Of a DNA stretch of 64,000 bases, positions 1-8,184 are shown piece by piece; position 1 is the first letter of the stretch; every line of letters begins with the position of its first letter. The stretch spans positions 62,001 through 126,000 of the forward strand of contig CAZYQI010000003.1 of assembly GCA_964649745.1 (NCBI GenBank), read 5' to 3'. The notes under the pieces are model-generated. The model saw nothing but the letters and a program-made list of their open reading frames with translations. It did no database searches and was not told the origin of the DNA. Both the position numbers and the translations under genes were made by a program. This stretch comes from CAZEHS01 sp964649745 (GTDB lineage Bacteria > Bacillota > Clostridia > Peptostreptococcales > Acidaminobacteraceae).

Positions 1-23
1 GTATGGTTCGCTCCCTGTATAGA

Positions 24-43
24 CCCGAGAAACGGGCTTTTTT
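24..43 (+). terminator. Rho-independent terminator of a gene left of the window
   Basis: A CCCG/CGGG stem with an AGAAA loop is followed by a T run at 38-43. On the plus strand it would end a transcript entering from outside the window. The stem is only four pairs plus flanking bases, so it may be weak. Confidence 0.6.
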
Positions 44-72
44 ATTTTGATCTTTCCTGTAAGGAAGACCTC

Positions 73-510
73 TTAGTCTGCCAGCATCTCTTCGAGTATA
101 GCGACAGCATCTTTAATCGCTTTAGGACAAACGGTGCTGAACAAACCCTTTTCTTCAATGATTGCCCGCTCCTCGTCAATGGAGCTGTTATACCCTAACA
201 ATTCCTTGCAGATCAGGGAGCCGTTCATCGCTTCAAAGCGATTATTAAATTCCTTCGTCAGCTCCGCGATATGGCTTTTCCGCTCCGCATCCCCTGCAAT
301 GAAATGCCCATGCTTCAGTCCCAGAACCATAAGAGCGCCGGTTACCGCACCGCATACTTCTCCGCGGCGCATCCCTCCTCCAAATCCTGCACTGACACGA
401 TAGGCGGTACCTAAATCCAATCCGAATTCCTCGCTGAATACGCCGATCACAGACTGACAGCAGTTGAAACCGCTTTCGTGGATACGCATGGCTTCCGCTT
501 TTTTATCCAT
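73..510 (-). CDS. C_GCAxxG_C_C family redox protein
   Basis: This 145-residue soluble protein matches the C_GCAxxG_C_C family of putative redox-active proteins found mainly in anaerobes. Visible family marks are a Cys pair in NCCQSV near the N terminus, a Gly-rich stretch leading to VCGAVTG, a Cys in ICKELLG and a C-terminal VCP motif. These cysteines suggest a metal or cluster site, but no reaction is established for the family. An in-frame ATG lies 16 codons further upstream. I chose the ATG at 510 because it has a GGGGGG Shine-Dalgarno-like run about 8 bases before it. It is the last gene of a minus-strand series and lies 105 bases after the YjbR-like gene. Confidence 0.85.
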   Translation of the reverse strand: MDKKAEAMRIHESGFNCCQSVIGVFSEEFGLDLGTAYRVSAGFGGGMRRGEVCGAVTGALMVLGLKHGHFIAGDAERKSHIAELTKEFNNRFEAMNGSLICKELLGYNSSIDEERAIIEEKGLFSTVCPKAIKDAVAILEEMLAD

Positions 511-615
511 CTTAATTGTCCCCCCTGCAGTTTTTATCGTATGCCTGCTTTTCTGCATTATACCACACCCACAATTATAACACCGTATCCGGCTGACTGG
601 GAAAACCCTCCGTTC

Positions 616-975
616 TTAACCTTCCAGTATCGCCTTTTGTGCCTTCTTGCTCAAGGAACCAAAAATCAGACCGTAGGATTCGTCCATCATCTGCTTTACA
701 ACTTCCTCCGGCACATCTCCCTCCAGATAGACCGAGTTCCAGTGTTCTTTATTCATGTAATATCCGGGGATAATGTCGGAATGGCTTTTTCTTAAAAGTT
801 CTCCAAAAGCCGGTTCGCACTTAAGGGTCAGGATGGGTCGATGTTCCTTATCCGTGCCCCACATGGCGAACATCTTGTCGCCGATCATATAACGGTCTAC
901 TCCCCATTCCGCTTTGAATTCCTTGACAGCACCCTTTTTTGAAAGCAGGTGTGCGTCCATCCAATCTGTTTTCAT
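616..975 (-). CDS. MmcQ/YjbR family protein
   Basis: This 119-residue cytoplasmic protein matches the MmcQ/YjbR (DUF419) family, whose members adopt a CyaY-like fold and are often described as DNA-binding. Family marks are the N-terminal segment with YMIGDKMFA, the LTLKCEP core strand, the IIPGYYMNKEHWNSV stretch and the C-terminal MMDESYGLIFGSL helix. Length is normal for the family. It lies 38 bases downstream of the GNAT gene on the same strand and may share its transcript. The biochemical role is unknown. Confidence 0.85.
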   Translation of the reverse strand: MKTDWMDAHLLSKKGAVKEFKAEWGVDRYMIGDKMFAMWGTDKEHRPILTLKCEPAFGELLRKSHSDIIPGYYMNKEHWNSVYLEGDVPEEVVKQMMDESYGLIFGSLSKKAQKAILEG

Positions 976-1013
976 AATTTTCCTCCGTCCTTTTCAGTTT
1001 ACCTCAGGTTCCT

Positions 1014-1448
1014 TTACAGGTTCTTTTTCAGATAATAGCGTGAAATACCGTCCGTATAGCCGTCGAGAACGCCGAACACCTCATACCCGTTTTTTTTGTA
1101 AAACTCCGGCGCCTGAAAGCTGAAGGTATCCAGATGAATAAGGCTGCACCCCTTTTGTCGTACAATTTCTTCCACCTGTTGCATCAGTTTATTGCCATAG
1201 CCAAATTTGCGGTAGCGTTCATCCACCCACAGGATGTTCAGCGCATAGCAATACCGGTACATAACTCCCAGCAGGCCCCCAATGGTCTCACCGGCATCAT
1301 TTTTAAGGATTAGGTTGATATGTTCCGAAATAGGTTCCTGAACAGGGGGCGCCATTTTCAAATTGAAATCACGAAGGCTTCCGTTGATAAATTGGATATC
1401 CTCATTTGTTTCGTCGTGATTGATTAGCACGTGGACCATTTCGTTCAT
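1014..1448 (-). CDS. GNAT family N-acetyltransferase
   Basis: This 144-residue protein has the GNAT acetyltransferase layout. There is an N-terminal strand/helix pair, a central strand with the acyl-CoA-binding segment ERYRKFGYGNKL (the R/Q-x-x-G-x-G/A loop in variant form), and the C-terminal APEFYKKNGYEVFG motif typical of the family. It would transfer an acetyl group from acetyl-CoA to an amine, and the substrate is not predictable. The ATG at 1448 is preferred over one six codons earlier because GGAGGGC sits about 9 bases before it. It overlaps the 3' end of the Spx/ArsC-like gene by four bases, so the two are translationally coupled. Confidence 0.85.
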   Translation of the reverse strand: MNEMVHVLINHDETNEDIQFINGSLRDFNLKMAPPVQEPISEHINLILKNDAGETIGGLLGVMYRYCYALNILWVDERYRKFGYGNKLMQQVEEIVRQKGCSLIHLDTFSFQAPEFYKKNGYEVFGVLDGYTDGISRYYLKKNL

Positions 1449-1804
1449 TTCAGAACCGCCCTCCATTCTTTTTCGTGAAAGCCCACCAGCACCGTTTCGT
1501 CATCCGCCAAAATGGGCCGTTTCACCAGCATTCCATTGGTTGCCAGAAGGTTCAGCTGTTCAGCCTCTGTCATATCCGGCAGTTGGTCTTTAAGATTCAG
1601 TTCCTTATAAAGCAACCCACTGGTATTGAAAAACTTCTTCAATGGCAGTTCGCTAAGGGCCCACCATTGCTCCAGTTCTTCCCGGGAAGGATTCTTTTCA
1701 ACCATATGCCGCATCTCATAGGGCACTTCGTTTTCATCCAGCCAAGCCTTGGCCTTCTGACAGGTGGTTCATTTGGGGTAGCATAAAAATGTTTTTTTCA
1801 TCAT
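1445..1804 (-). CDS. Spx/ArsC-family thioredoxin-fold protein with in-frame UGA (probable selenoprotein)
   Basis: An uninterrupted ORF begins only at 1726, but the family N terminus lies upstream in the same frame. From ATG 1804 (or the adjacent ATG 1801) the frame reads MMKKTFLCYPK, then TGA at 1769-1771, then TTCQKAKAWLDENEVPYE and straight on into the body. In the YffB/Spx/ArsC-like family this position is the first Cys of CxxC, so the motif becomes UxxC. GAGAGGAG sits 6-9 bases before the ATGs. The body carries SELPLKKFFNTSGLLYKE and NGMLVKRPIL, both typical of the family. A hairpin meeting bacterial SECIS spacing follows the TGA. I infer a selenocysteine thiol-disulfide or reductase enzyme. 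A nonsense mutation in a pseudogene is the alternative, but both flanks are perfectly conserved. Confidence 0.85.
1741..1771 (-). promoter_or_regulatory. bacterial SECIS-like hairpin after the in-frame UGA
   Basis: On the minus strand the UGA (1771-1769) is followed after 15 bases by GCCAA-GGC-UUGGC (1753-1741). This is a five-pair stem with a three-base apical loop that begins with G. The loop starts 20 bases after the UGA, within the 16-37 base spacing used for bacterial SECIS elements, and a G among the first loop bases is the expected feature. A flanking G-U pair extends the stem. The stem is short, so folding should be tested by comparison across homologues. Confidence 0.65.
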
Positions 1805-1876
1805 CCGAACTCCTCTCATCGGGTTTCAGCAATCATTATATGTATATCTATGAATCAGTATATCAGAACCCCGTAA

Positions 1877-2581
1877 TCAACTGCACTTGCTTTCCGCTTT
1901 TTTTCTTCTGTCGAAAACAAGGCCCATTATCCCTAACGCCCCCATCAGCCCTATCAGCCAGCCCACATGAAAGCGCAAAAAAACATAGTGATCCAGAGTG
2001 CGGCTGACCACTGCCATGGCGAATACGCCCGTCACAAAGATGAGAACACCCGGCAGAAGCTTTCGCCATTTTGGAAGTGTGTCCCCCTGGCCTTTGTAAA
2101 TGCTTGAATGAAGCCACCGAATCACCAGAACCACCGACATCAGCATAAACACCATATTCAGGACGAATGCCGCAGAGAGCTCCACTGTCAGCAAGGATGC
2201 CGGATTCCACGGCTTTGTTACATTCAGGGTATTGAACCATGAAAAGAACAGGCAGATGTTCATACTGGGGTACAAATCCTGCATATAATCCTTTATTCGC
2301 GCTTTTACAGGCATCTTCCCCATGGATGTGATCATCTCGTCGCAAAAAGCCTGATAATCGTTGCCGAACACGTTCTCAGGAGCATCCCCCCTGGCCTGAG
2401 CCTCCAGCATCATCACCAAGATATCATTCACAATTTCTTCTGCATCCTCAGCTGTAATGGAGCTGGTGCGTATGTAAACAACCATGTCGGTGTAGACGGC
2501 ATCATACTCCGGCTCCAGCTGCTTGCTGAGTTCATAGTGTGTGGCTATTTTATCCTTTAGTGTAAGCGTATCCGTGTTCAT
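1877..2581 (-). CDS. PadR-associated membrane protein (DUF1048/DUF1129-like)
   Basis: This 234-residue protein has a soluble, acidic helical N-terminal half and a membrane C-terminal half with about three to four hydrophobic segments. The N-terminal part includes FGNDYQAFCDEMI. Examples of the hydrophobic segments are LTVELSAAFVLNMVFMLMSV, WRKLLPGVLIFVTGVFAMAV and VGWLIGLMGALGIMGLVF. The N-terminal part resembles the small DUF1048/DUF1129 proteins that are commonly encoded beside PadR regulators, and here the start codon overlaps the end of a padR gene by four bases. The coupling implies that the regulator controls this protein. The molecular function is unknown; a membrane stress or signalling role is only a guess. 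Confidence 0.65.
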   Translation of the reverse strand: MNTDTLTLKDKIATHYELSKQLEPEYDAVYTDMVVYIRTSSITAEDAEEIVNDILVMMLEAQARGDAPENVFGNDYQAFCDEMITSMGKMPVKARIKDYMQDLYPSMNICLFFSWFNTLNVTKPWNPASLLTVELSAAFVLNMVFMLMSVVLVIRWLHSSIYKGQGDTLPKWRKLLPGVLIFVTGVFAMAVVSRTLDHYVFLRFHVGWLIGLMGALGIMGLVFDRRKKAESKCS

Positions 2582-2913
2582 TCTTCGTCCTCCTGAAAAT
2601 TAAGAATAGTATTCACCGTATGCTGCAACAGGCGCCACTGGTCCTGAAATTCCTGCACTTCCTCCATTCCTTCCGGGGTCAGGGAAAAGTACTTCCGTTT
2701 GGGCCCCTGGGGGGATTCCCGCTTCGTATGGGTTACCCAATTGTTCTTTTCTATGCGGATAAGCAGCGGGTATACCGTTCCCTCATTCACATCCCTGAAG
2801 CCGTACATTTTTAGCCGTTCTACAATCTCATAGCCGTAGGTTTCCCCGTCGCCGATAATTTTTAATATGCAGCCTTCCAGGATACCGCGTACCAGCTGGG
2901 ATTGATCCTTCAT
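2578..2913 (-). CDS. PadR family transcriptional regulator
   Basis: This 111-residue protein has the PadR winged-helix layout. LVRGILEGCILKIIGDGETYGYEI opens the DNA-binding domain, followed by NEGTVYPLLIRIEKNNWV (recognition helix and start of the wing) and RKYFSLTPEGMEEVQEF, then a short C-terminal helix for dimerisation. Members usually repress their own promoter and respond to ligands or stress. I take the ATG at 2913 with AGGTGAGG just before it; a GTG three codons earlier is an alternative. It overlaps the downstream membrane-protein gene by four bases, and a perfect palindrome lies about 40 bases upstream, consistent with autoregulation. Confidence 0.9.
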   Translation of the reverse strand: MKDQSQLVRGILEGCILKIIGDGETYGYEIVERLKMYGFRDVNEGTVYPLLIRIEKNNWVTHTKRESPQGPKRKYFSLTPEGMEEVQEFQDQWRLLQHTVNTILNFQEDEE

Positions 2914-2953
2914 CTTCCTCACCTACCTTGCTTTGCATAGTAGTCTTGGGATA

Positions 2954-2986
2954 AAACAGGTACTTTGTGATACAAAGTACCTGTTT
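2954..2986. promoter_or_regulatory. Palindromic operator upstream of padR
   Basis: Two perfect 15-bp arms (2954-2968 and 2972-2986; half-site ACAAAGTACCTGTTT) are separated by GAT. It lies in the promoter region of the PadR gene, and the inner TACTTTGT...ACAAAGTA pattern is like the sites PadR proteins bind. Inference: this is the self-repression operator. Confidence 0.75.
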
Positions 2987-3070
2987 GTAGAATACCATAT
3001 GCTGCCATACCTTTCAAGATTTTTTCCGTTTGTGTTTTTTGATTACTTTCAGTCCTTGAAGCAGAGGGTT

Positions 3071-3100
3071 TTGACGATTCATCGCCGCTTTCCGTATAGA
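3071..3100 (+). promoter_or_regulatory. sigma-A-type promoter of the arginase-family gene
   Basis: TTGACG at 3071-3076 and TATAGA at 3095-3100 are separated by 18 bases. They stand about 50 bases before the ATG at 3150, which has AAGGAG 8 bases upstream. Confidence 0.6.
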
Positions 3101-3149
3101 ATGGTGGCTATAAAACAACGCCTTTGGCGGGCCTATACAAGGAGATTTT

Positions 3150-4169
3150 ATGACGATACAAAACTACACACCGGGAAGCCGTGATCCATGGCAGGGCCGC
3201 ACCGACAGCAAAACGGATTTTGACGCATTTCGCTGGCACCAATGGGTACAGCCAATCAACCTTACAACCGATTCCATCTCTCTGCCTCCAGAGGCTCTTG
3301 GGGTCGTGTTCATCGGTTTTTGCTGCGACGAAGGGGTTCGCCTTAACCGGGGCCGTACAGGAGCCGCCAACGGACCCCACAGCATCCGTAAGGAACTGGC
3401 GAATCTTCCCTGCTGGTTTAATAAGAATGTAACCCTGTACGACGCAGGGGATATCAACTGCGAAGACTCTCCCCTGGAGGACGGGCAGAAGGCCTTGAAG
3501 GATTCTGTTGAAAGGATTTTGGACATGGGACTTTTTCCCATCGTACTGGGGGGCGGTCATGAAATCGCCTTGGGCCATTACCGGGGAATACGGGATCATC
3601 TGCTGAAGCGCTCCGCAGCTCCACGGATCGGCATCGTCAATTTCGATGCTCACTTGGATCTTCGCCCCTATGATGCCGGCGGCAATTCCGGCACCATGTT
3701 TCGTCAGATCGCCGATGAATGCGCCGCGCGGCAGCTGGAATACGGGTACCTTTGCGTAGGCGCCCAGCGGTACAGCAACACCTTTGCCGTTTTCCGAACC
3801 GCGGAGGAGTTGGGGGCCAAGGTGCTTCTTTCAAAGGATCTGGCCGTGGAGCTTCCCTGGCAGGCCATTGAGAGCATTGAGGATGAGATTCAGCGCAGCG
3901 ATGCCCTGTACGTGACCATCTGCTCCGATGTGTTTTCCTCTGCCTACGCCCCCGGTGTCAGCGCCACTCAGCCCCTGGGCATTGAACCGGAGCTGGTTTT
4001 GAAGCTGCTTAAGCTGCTTTTCCGCTCCGGCAAGGTGGTGGGCTTCGATATCGCCGAGGTGGCTCCCCGTTTCGATCAGGACAACACCACCGCCAACCTG
4101 GCCAAGGTGCTGATTTTTTCGGCGGTGAATGCGCTGGCGGAGTTGAAGGGACTTGCCCGCCAGCAATGA
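3150..4169 (+). CDS. hutG: Arginase/agmatinase-family hydrolase, probable formimidoylglutamase
   Basis: This 339-residue protein has the ureohydrolase fold and manganese-site motifs in order: GGGHEIALGH (about residue 132), NFDAHLDLRPY (about 165) and a third motif TICSDVFSSAYAPGVSA (about 250). The overall length and the SSAYAPGVSA signature fit formimidoylglutamase (N-formimidoyl-glutamate to glutamate plus formamide in histidine breakdown) better than arginase or agmatinase. In the third motif the first metal-ligand Asp of the usual DxD is Cys (C-S-D), a change I believe also occurs in some HutG proteins. No other hut gene is adjacent, so the pathway assignment is an inference. Confidence 0.75.
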   Translation: MTIQNYTPGSRDPWQGRTDSKTDFDAFRWHQWVQPINLTTDSISLPPEALGVVFIGFCCDEGVRLNRGRTGAANGPHSIRKELANLPCWFNKNVTLYDAGDINCEDSPLEDGQKALKDSVERILDMGLFPIVLGGGHEIALGHYRGIRDHLLKRSAAPRIGIVNFDAHLDLRPYDAGGNSGTMFRQIADECAARQLEYGYLCVGAQRYSNTFAVFRTAEELGAKVLLSKDLAVELPWQAIESIEDEIQRSDALYVTICSDVFSSAYAPGVSATQPLGIEPELVLKLLKLLFRSGKVVGFDIAEVAPRFDQDNTTANLAKVLIFSAVNALAELKGLARQQ

Positions 4170-4195
4170 ATAGCCTAAGGCTCTGAATCCGGAGC

Positions 4196-5017
4196 TTACA
4201 TCGTTGTTTTTTTCCATCGGTATGCCAGCAAGACTGCTGAAATGGAAAGAACAATCATGTATACGACCGGATAAAACAGATATGGAACCGAATTTGTGGC
4301 CGGTTGCACACGCAGGAAATGACATATAAGCCGAAAAAGCATATAAAGCATAAGCGCGGCTAACCCAGGCACCCCTTCAGGTGCCCTTTTTTTGTAAAGA
4401 ATCATAGCCAGAGCCGCTGCCAACAGTCCCCCAGTCAACTCATACAACTGGGTAGGATGAATTGCAGGAGAGGAGAGCAGCTTGCCCAGGCTGAAAAAAC
4501 CTCCTGTATCCGTTTCGCTCAGGTAATGACGATGGGGCAGACTTCCATAAGGAAACCTAACAGCCCAGGGCAGACTGGTCCGGATACCGTAGCAACAGCC
4601 GTTCAGATAACAGCCTGCTTTCATAAGGGCAATTCCAATCCCAAGACCCGGAGCCACTGCATCGCCAAGTCGCCATATAGGGAGCTTTAACAGCCTTCCC
4701 ACGATCACCCCTGTGATTACAGCCAATAGAAGGCCACCCATGATAGAAAATCCCGTACTTTCAATCACACATATCTTTTCCGGATAGCGGCTGTAATACC
4801 CCGGATTAATGGCTACATTGAGCATCCGCGCACCTATAGGAACCGAAATTGCCATGACGGACAGGCATAACACGCTTTGTGGGAAAGGAAGCTTCCTTTT
4901 TACAAGGATCCGCATACTGATAAAAAAGACAGCAAGAGCTGCCAGCGCCATGAAAAATCCATAGGAACCGACTGCCCATTGCTGCCCGATAAAGTTGAAT
5001 TCAAGGGTTTCTATCAT
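4196..5017 (-). CDS. Lgt-like prolipoprotein diacylglyceryl transferase family protein
   Basis: This 273-residue polytopic membrane protein has about seven hydrophobic segments. It carries Lgt-type features: IPIGARMLNV-like segment after the second helix (read as VPIGARML), GLGIGIALMKAGCYLNGCCYG in place of the classical GRIGNFxNxE signature, and AIHPTQLYE near the C-terminal half. Lgt transfers diacylglycerol from phosphatidylglycerol to the lipobox Cys of preprolipoproteins. The GCYLNGCCYG variant is common in Clostridia and may mark a paralogue with another substrate. The next gene on the same strand encodes a lipoprotein that would need such an enzyme. Confidence 0.75.
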   Translation of the reverse strand: MIETLEFNFIGQQWAVGSYGFFMALAALAVFFISMRILVKRKLPFPQSVLCLSVMAISVPIGARMLNVAINPGYYSRYPEKICVIESTGFSIMGGLLLAVITGVIVGRLLKLPIWRLGDAVAPGLGIGIALMKAGCYLNGCCYGIRTSLPWAVRFPYGSLPHRHYLSETDTGGFFSLGKLLSSPAIHPTQLYELTGGLLAAALAMILYKKRAPEGVPGLAALMLYMLFRLICHFLRVQPATNSVPYLFYPVVYMIVLSISAVLLAYRWKKTTM

Positions 5018-5036
5018 TATATCAGCCTTGGTTGAT

Positions 5037-7121
5037 TTATTTGGATGCGGCCCATGTTCCTTTGATCCAAGCGGTCTTTTCCATGTCTAACTGGAAGGTT
5101 CCAGCCAGTTTTACCTTTCCGTCGGAATTACTGGCTCGTCCAGTCAGTGTCAGTACTTCCTGTGTACTTATGTCAACAGTCCTTGCCGTAAATGCACCAT
5201 TTTTATAAGTGGCCTTCGTTTCCGTGGGCTCCCCATCTTCTCCACTGAAAATCATAGTGCCCACCCCTGTATCGTCCAGTTGGATCGTCATTTTGAGTGG
5301 CATGGGTTTGCCTTTGTTTTCCTCTAGGAAAGCCTTGATCATATTGTAAAAATTAAAATCATCAAGATCGCACCCCTGTTCACCCTCCCCCCCCTGGGTT
5401 TCAGAAGGGGCAGGCGCCGGGCCTAGATCGAATTCGGTTATTGTGAGAGAAGCAGAAGACCAGCTGCCGTTCAGTTCTGATGCTTTTGGCGACAGGGAAA
5501 TGCCGAACTCCTTAAACAGATATTCCTCGTACTTGTTTTGTCGCTCTAGCGGATCATCGGTTCCGAACCAGTTCATCCCAATAAGCTTCAGCTCTTCTAT
5601 GGAAATATACTCGTCGTTGTGTCCGTTGCCTTCTTTGATGAATGTCCGACCGGTATCCTTCAGCAGCTTGTCTTTGAAGTGCATCAGCACATCCATGCGC
5701 TGTTCCAGCTCATAGTCCTTTTCCCAGCCCCAACGTCCTTTTTCCATGAAGCCGGATTCCTTGTACATCTTCACGATGAGGTCAAATTCGGCTTTTTTCT
5801 TTTCAATATCCGCATCGGTTTTTACCCGTTGCTCGAACTGCTTTTTAAGGTCTCGCTGTACCATGGTTCGGATTTTGTCCTTCTCGGTATCGTCGAGGGC
5901 AGGCATGCCGGCATCCTTTCGCGCCTTTTCCTGAGCTGCAATGGCATCTATTTCAAGCTGCCGTGCAGCGCCGCCCATTTGGCTCCATACATCGTCGAAA
6001 TTGTTCTTCTCAACCTGATATCCCCACCAGGGAATCTTACTGCTGGCACCGTTCTTATAGGCCTGGTAGGCGGCTTCTACCTCTTCACTCTTCCAGCTCT
6101 GGATCTGATTGTCGATGGCCGAAACCGCTATTTTGCCAACCGTTGTAATCATGAACTTATCTGCAATATGTTCACCGATAATCTTCGCTGCATCCGCGGT
6201 TCTGCCTTCGGCAAGATAACCGGCAGCCTCACTGGCCTTCTGCACAGTTGCAACCCCGAAGTCGCTGGTAAGAGCTCCTAATGCTCCGGACAGCTTGGAT
6301 TTTGGCACATTGTCCACGATTTTTTTGCCCACAAGGACCTGCAGATCCTGATTGAATTTTTCCGGATCTCCGTTTGCAATGCCTTCCAGCATTCCGCCCC
6401 ACTCATCATCCTTAAGGATGCTGTCGATGACCTTTCCCTTTACCGCTTCGTCATTGATCTTGAGTTTTTCCTTAAGAATGTGATCGATCACACGCTCAAC
6501 GGCATCGTTGGTGATCCCGTTGGACTGATCCTGAGCCCAGCTGGCTAGGGCGGCATTCTTGGTATACTGCTCAACCCGTTGATCCACCGTAAGCTTTGCC
6601 TGACCAAACAGCGAAAAGTGACTGGTCGTGAAGCTCATCACGTGGTTTTCCTTATCCACCCGAGGTTTCACATATTGCCATTCGCTGCCATTGAAATAAC
6701 CCATATACAGGGATCCTGATTCAAGATCCTCACCCAGTTTGGTGGGGTCGTATTTCATAGTGATGGTAACCGGCTGCAAAAGGCGGACGGAATCCTTTCC
6801 GGCCACTGATATTTCAATGGGGGCCCCAAAGCCTGTCATCTCTGAGGCTATGTATTTAGGCGTTTTCTCTGGATTGACCAGGCTGACCTCTGCCGGCTCA
6901 GAAAAGGCTCCCGCCGGTATGACAACTTCCAAGCCTTCTGTTTCAAGATTCCCCAGCTTCAGCTCGGATGGCCCTGCGGTTCCTGTCAGCGGATTTTTTA
7001 TTGTCTTTTCAAATTCCCATGCGGTATCGCCGTTACCCGCTCCGCCGCCACTGCAGCCCATAGCAAGCATTAGAACGATCAGGATTACAGAATACAGCTT
7101 CAATCCTCTTCTTTTTCCCAT
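5037..7121 (-). CDS. Large lipoprotein with ZU5-like N-terminal domain
   Basis: This 694-residue protein begins MGKRRGLKLYSVILIVLMLA and has lipobox LAMGC, so it should be exported and lipid-anchored at that Cys. The ATG at 7121 has GAGGGGAG upstream; an ATG 20 codons earlier would translate the ribosome site. Residues about 35-180 (VVIPAGAFSEPAEVSL through SFTTSHFSLFGQ) look like a ZU5-type beta domain that is frequent in bacterial surface proteins. The middle is long, charged and alpha-helical. A short acidic linker leads to a C-terminal beta domain, containing LDDTGVGTMIFSGEDG, that ends at the stop. The function is unknown. It sits next to the Lgt-like gene and the SGNH/MBOAT pair, all on one strand. 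Confidence 0.75.
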   Translation of the reverse strand: MGKRRGLKLYSVILIVLMLAMGCSGGGAGNGDTAWEFEKTIKNPLTGTAGPSELKLGNLETEGLEVVIPAGAFSEPAEVSLVNPEKTPKYIASEMTGFGAPIEISVAGKDSVRLLQPVTITMKYDPTKLGEDLESGSLYMGYFNGSEWQYVKPRVDKENHVMSFTTSHFSLFGQAKLTVDQRVEQYTKNAALASWAQDQSNGITNDAVERVIDHILKEKLKINDEAVKGKVIDSILKDDEWGGMLEGIANGDPEKFNQDLQVLVGKKIVDNVPKSKLSGALGALTSDFGVATVQKASEAAGYLAEGRTADAAKIIGEHIADKFMITTVGKIAVSAIDNQIQSWKSEEVEAAYQAYKNGASSKIPWWGYQVEKNNFDDVWSQMGGAARQLEIDAIAAQEKARKDAGMPALDDTEKDKIRTMVQRDLKKQFEQRVKTDADIEKKKAEFDLIVKMYKESGFMEKGRWGWEKDYELEQRMDVLMHFKDKLLKDTGRTFIKEGNGHNDEYISIEELKLIGMNWFGTDDPLERQNKYEEYLFKEFGISLSPKASELNGSWSSASLTITEFDLGPAPAPSETQGGEGEQGCDLDDFNFYNMIKAFLEENKGKPMPLKMTIQLDDTGVGTMIFSGEDGEPTETKATYKNGAFTARTVDISTQEVLTLTGRASNSDGKVKLAGTFQLDMEKTAWIKGTWAASK

Positions 7122-7205
7122 GGTATTTTCTCCCCTCGAAGTAAATACAACATCCGCAGCAATCGGCACCTTCCGCTTCACCTGACTAAAGTCCTGCTTT
7201 CCATT

Positions 7206-8159
7206 TTACTGGTTTTCACTGGAAACTGCAATACGGCTGCCGCCAATATGCGAAGCAATTTCTTTTGTGAACAGCTCCGCTCCAGCTCTGTTCAAATGCT
7301 GGGAATCATACATGTATTTCTTATCCATGGACAGATAGCTTGACGAGTAATCATAGAAGGGAACATCGTGGGTCTTGGCGATTTCCTGATACATAGCAAG
7401 GATTTCCGGCTTGTTCTTCAGATACGGGTTCACCTCATAATATTCCGGGGCGTACACCAGAACCACATTGATTCCTTCCCTTTTGGCATCCTTAAGATAG
7501 GCTTCGAACATCGCCTTGAGCTTTTCGTCCACCTTAATGATCCTACCGTTGGGATAGTCTTTCTTGAATTTCTCGAAATTTCCGTTCCACGTGATGTTTT
7601 GAGACAGGTACCCCTTCTCCCTTATGGTTTTCAGCTCCCGCAGGCGCATAAATCCGGATAGTCCTTTTTCAACGGTATCGTATTCTCCCAGGTATTTGAG
7701 CATGGGCAGGTAATACCGGTAAGGACTGAAGCCTTCATAATCCCTGATGGCATCCACCAGGATCTTCTCATTGTAGTAGGGGTAGAACTGCTCATGGCGA
7801 TATAATCCTTCACGCTTTTGGAAGGTCCCCGTATCAAGGATTTGAACGATGGTATCCGGCTTCTTGTTGTATTTACGGTATACGTCATACCGTGCTTTTT
7901 GGAGATCGAACATATAGCCGTCCATACCAAGGTTGTAGGCGGTGCCGCCCAATTCCCGTTCAAGGATCATGGGTGAAACCTGCACGCAGGCCCGGGAGCT
8001 GCCCATAATCAGTGTGTCGCAGGCGGCCTTACCCTGGGTGATGTCATTCCATTCGGCAAACCACCCCGGACGGCCGGCGCGAAGTCCTTCATCGGTCATG
8101 TAGGTGATGGCGGAAAGGATGGCCAGTATGCTTATGATGAATAGGGTTATTTTTTTCAT
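7206..8159 (-). CDS. SGNH/GDSL hydrolase-like protein, MBOAT partner (AlgX/DltD-like)
   Basis: This 317-residue protein starts with one N-terminal membrane segment (ITLFIISILAILSAITYM) and should be anchored with its domain outside. LIMGSSRACV carries the nucleophile Ser block of SGNH enzymes, NLGMDGY a second block, and DSQHLNRAGAELF near the C terminus the Asp and His of the triad. Such proteins pair with MBOAT acyltransferases and move or remove acyl groups on exported polymers (AlgJ/AlgX in alginate, DltD in teichoic acid). The MBOAT gene lies just upstream on the same strand. The ATG at 8159 has AGGAG before it. The acceptor polymer is not identified here. Confidence 0.8.
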   Translation of the reverse strand: MKKITLFIISILAILSAITYMTDEGLRAGRPGWFAEWNDITQGKAACDTLIMGSSRACVQVSPMILERELGGTAYNLGMDGYMFDLQKARYDVYRKYNKKPDTIVQILDTGTFQKREGLYRHEQFYPYYNEKILVDAIRDYEGFSPYRYYLPMLKYLGEYDTVEKGLSGFMRLRELKTIREKGYLSQNITWNGNFEKFKKDYPNGRIIKVDEKLKAMFEAYLKDAKREGINVVLVYAPEYYEVNPYLKNKPEILAMYQEIAKTHDVPFYDYSSSYLSMDKKYMYDSQHLNRAGAELFTKEIASHIGGSRIAVSSENQ

Positions 8160-8184
8160 TTTCTTACTCCTAAAATCTTTTTTT

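Noticed and set aside
73..510. Second selenoprotein (C_GCAxxG_C_C family can be Cys-rich)
   Set aside because: Every expected Cys is encoded as Cys and no in-frame TGA is present.
1863..2345. Alternative minus-strand frame across the PadR-linked membrane protein
   Set aside because: Out of frame with the membrane protein, which is coupled to padR and has regular hydrophobic segments.
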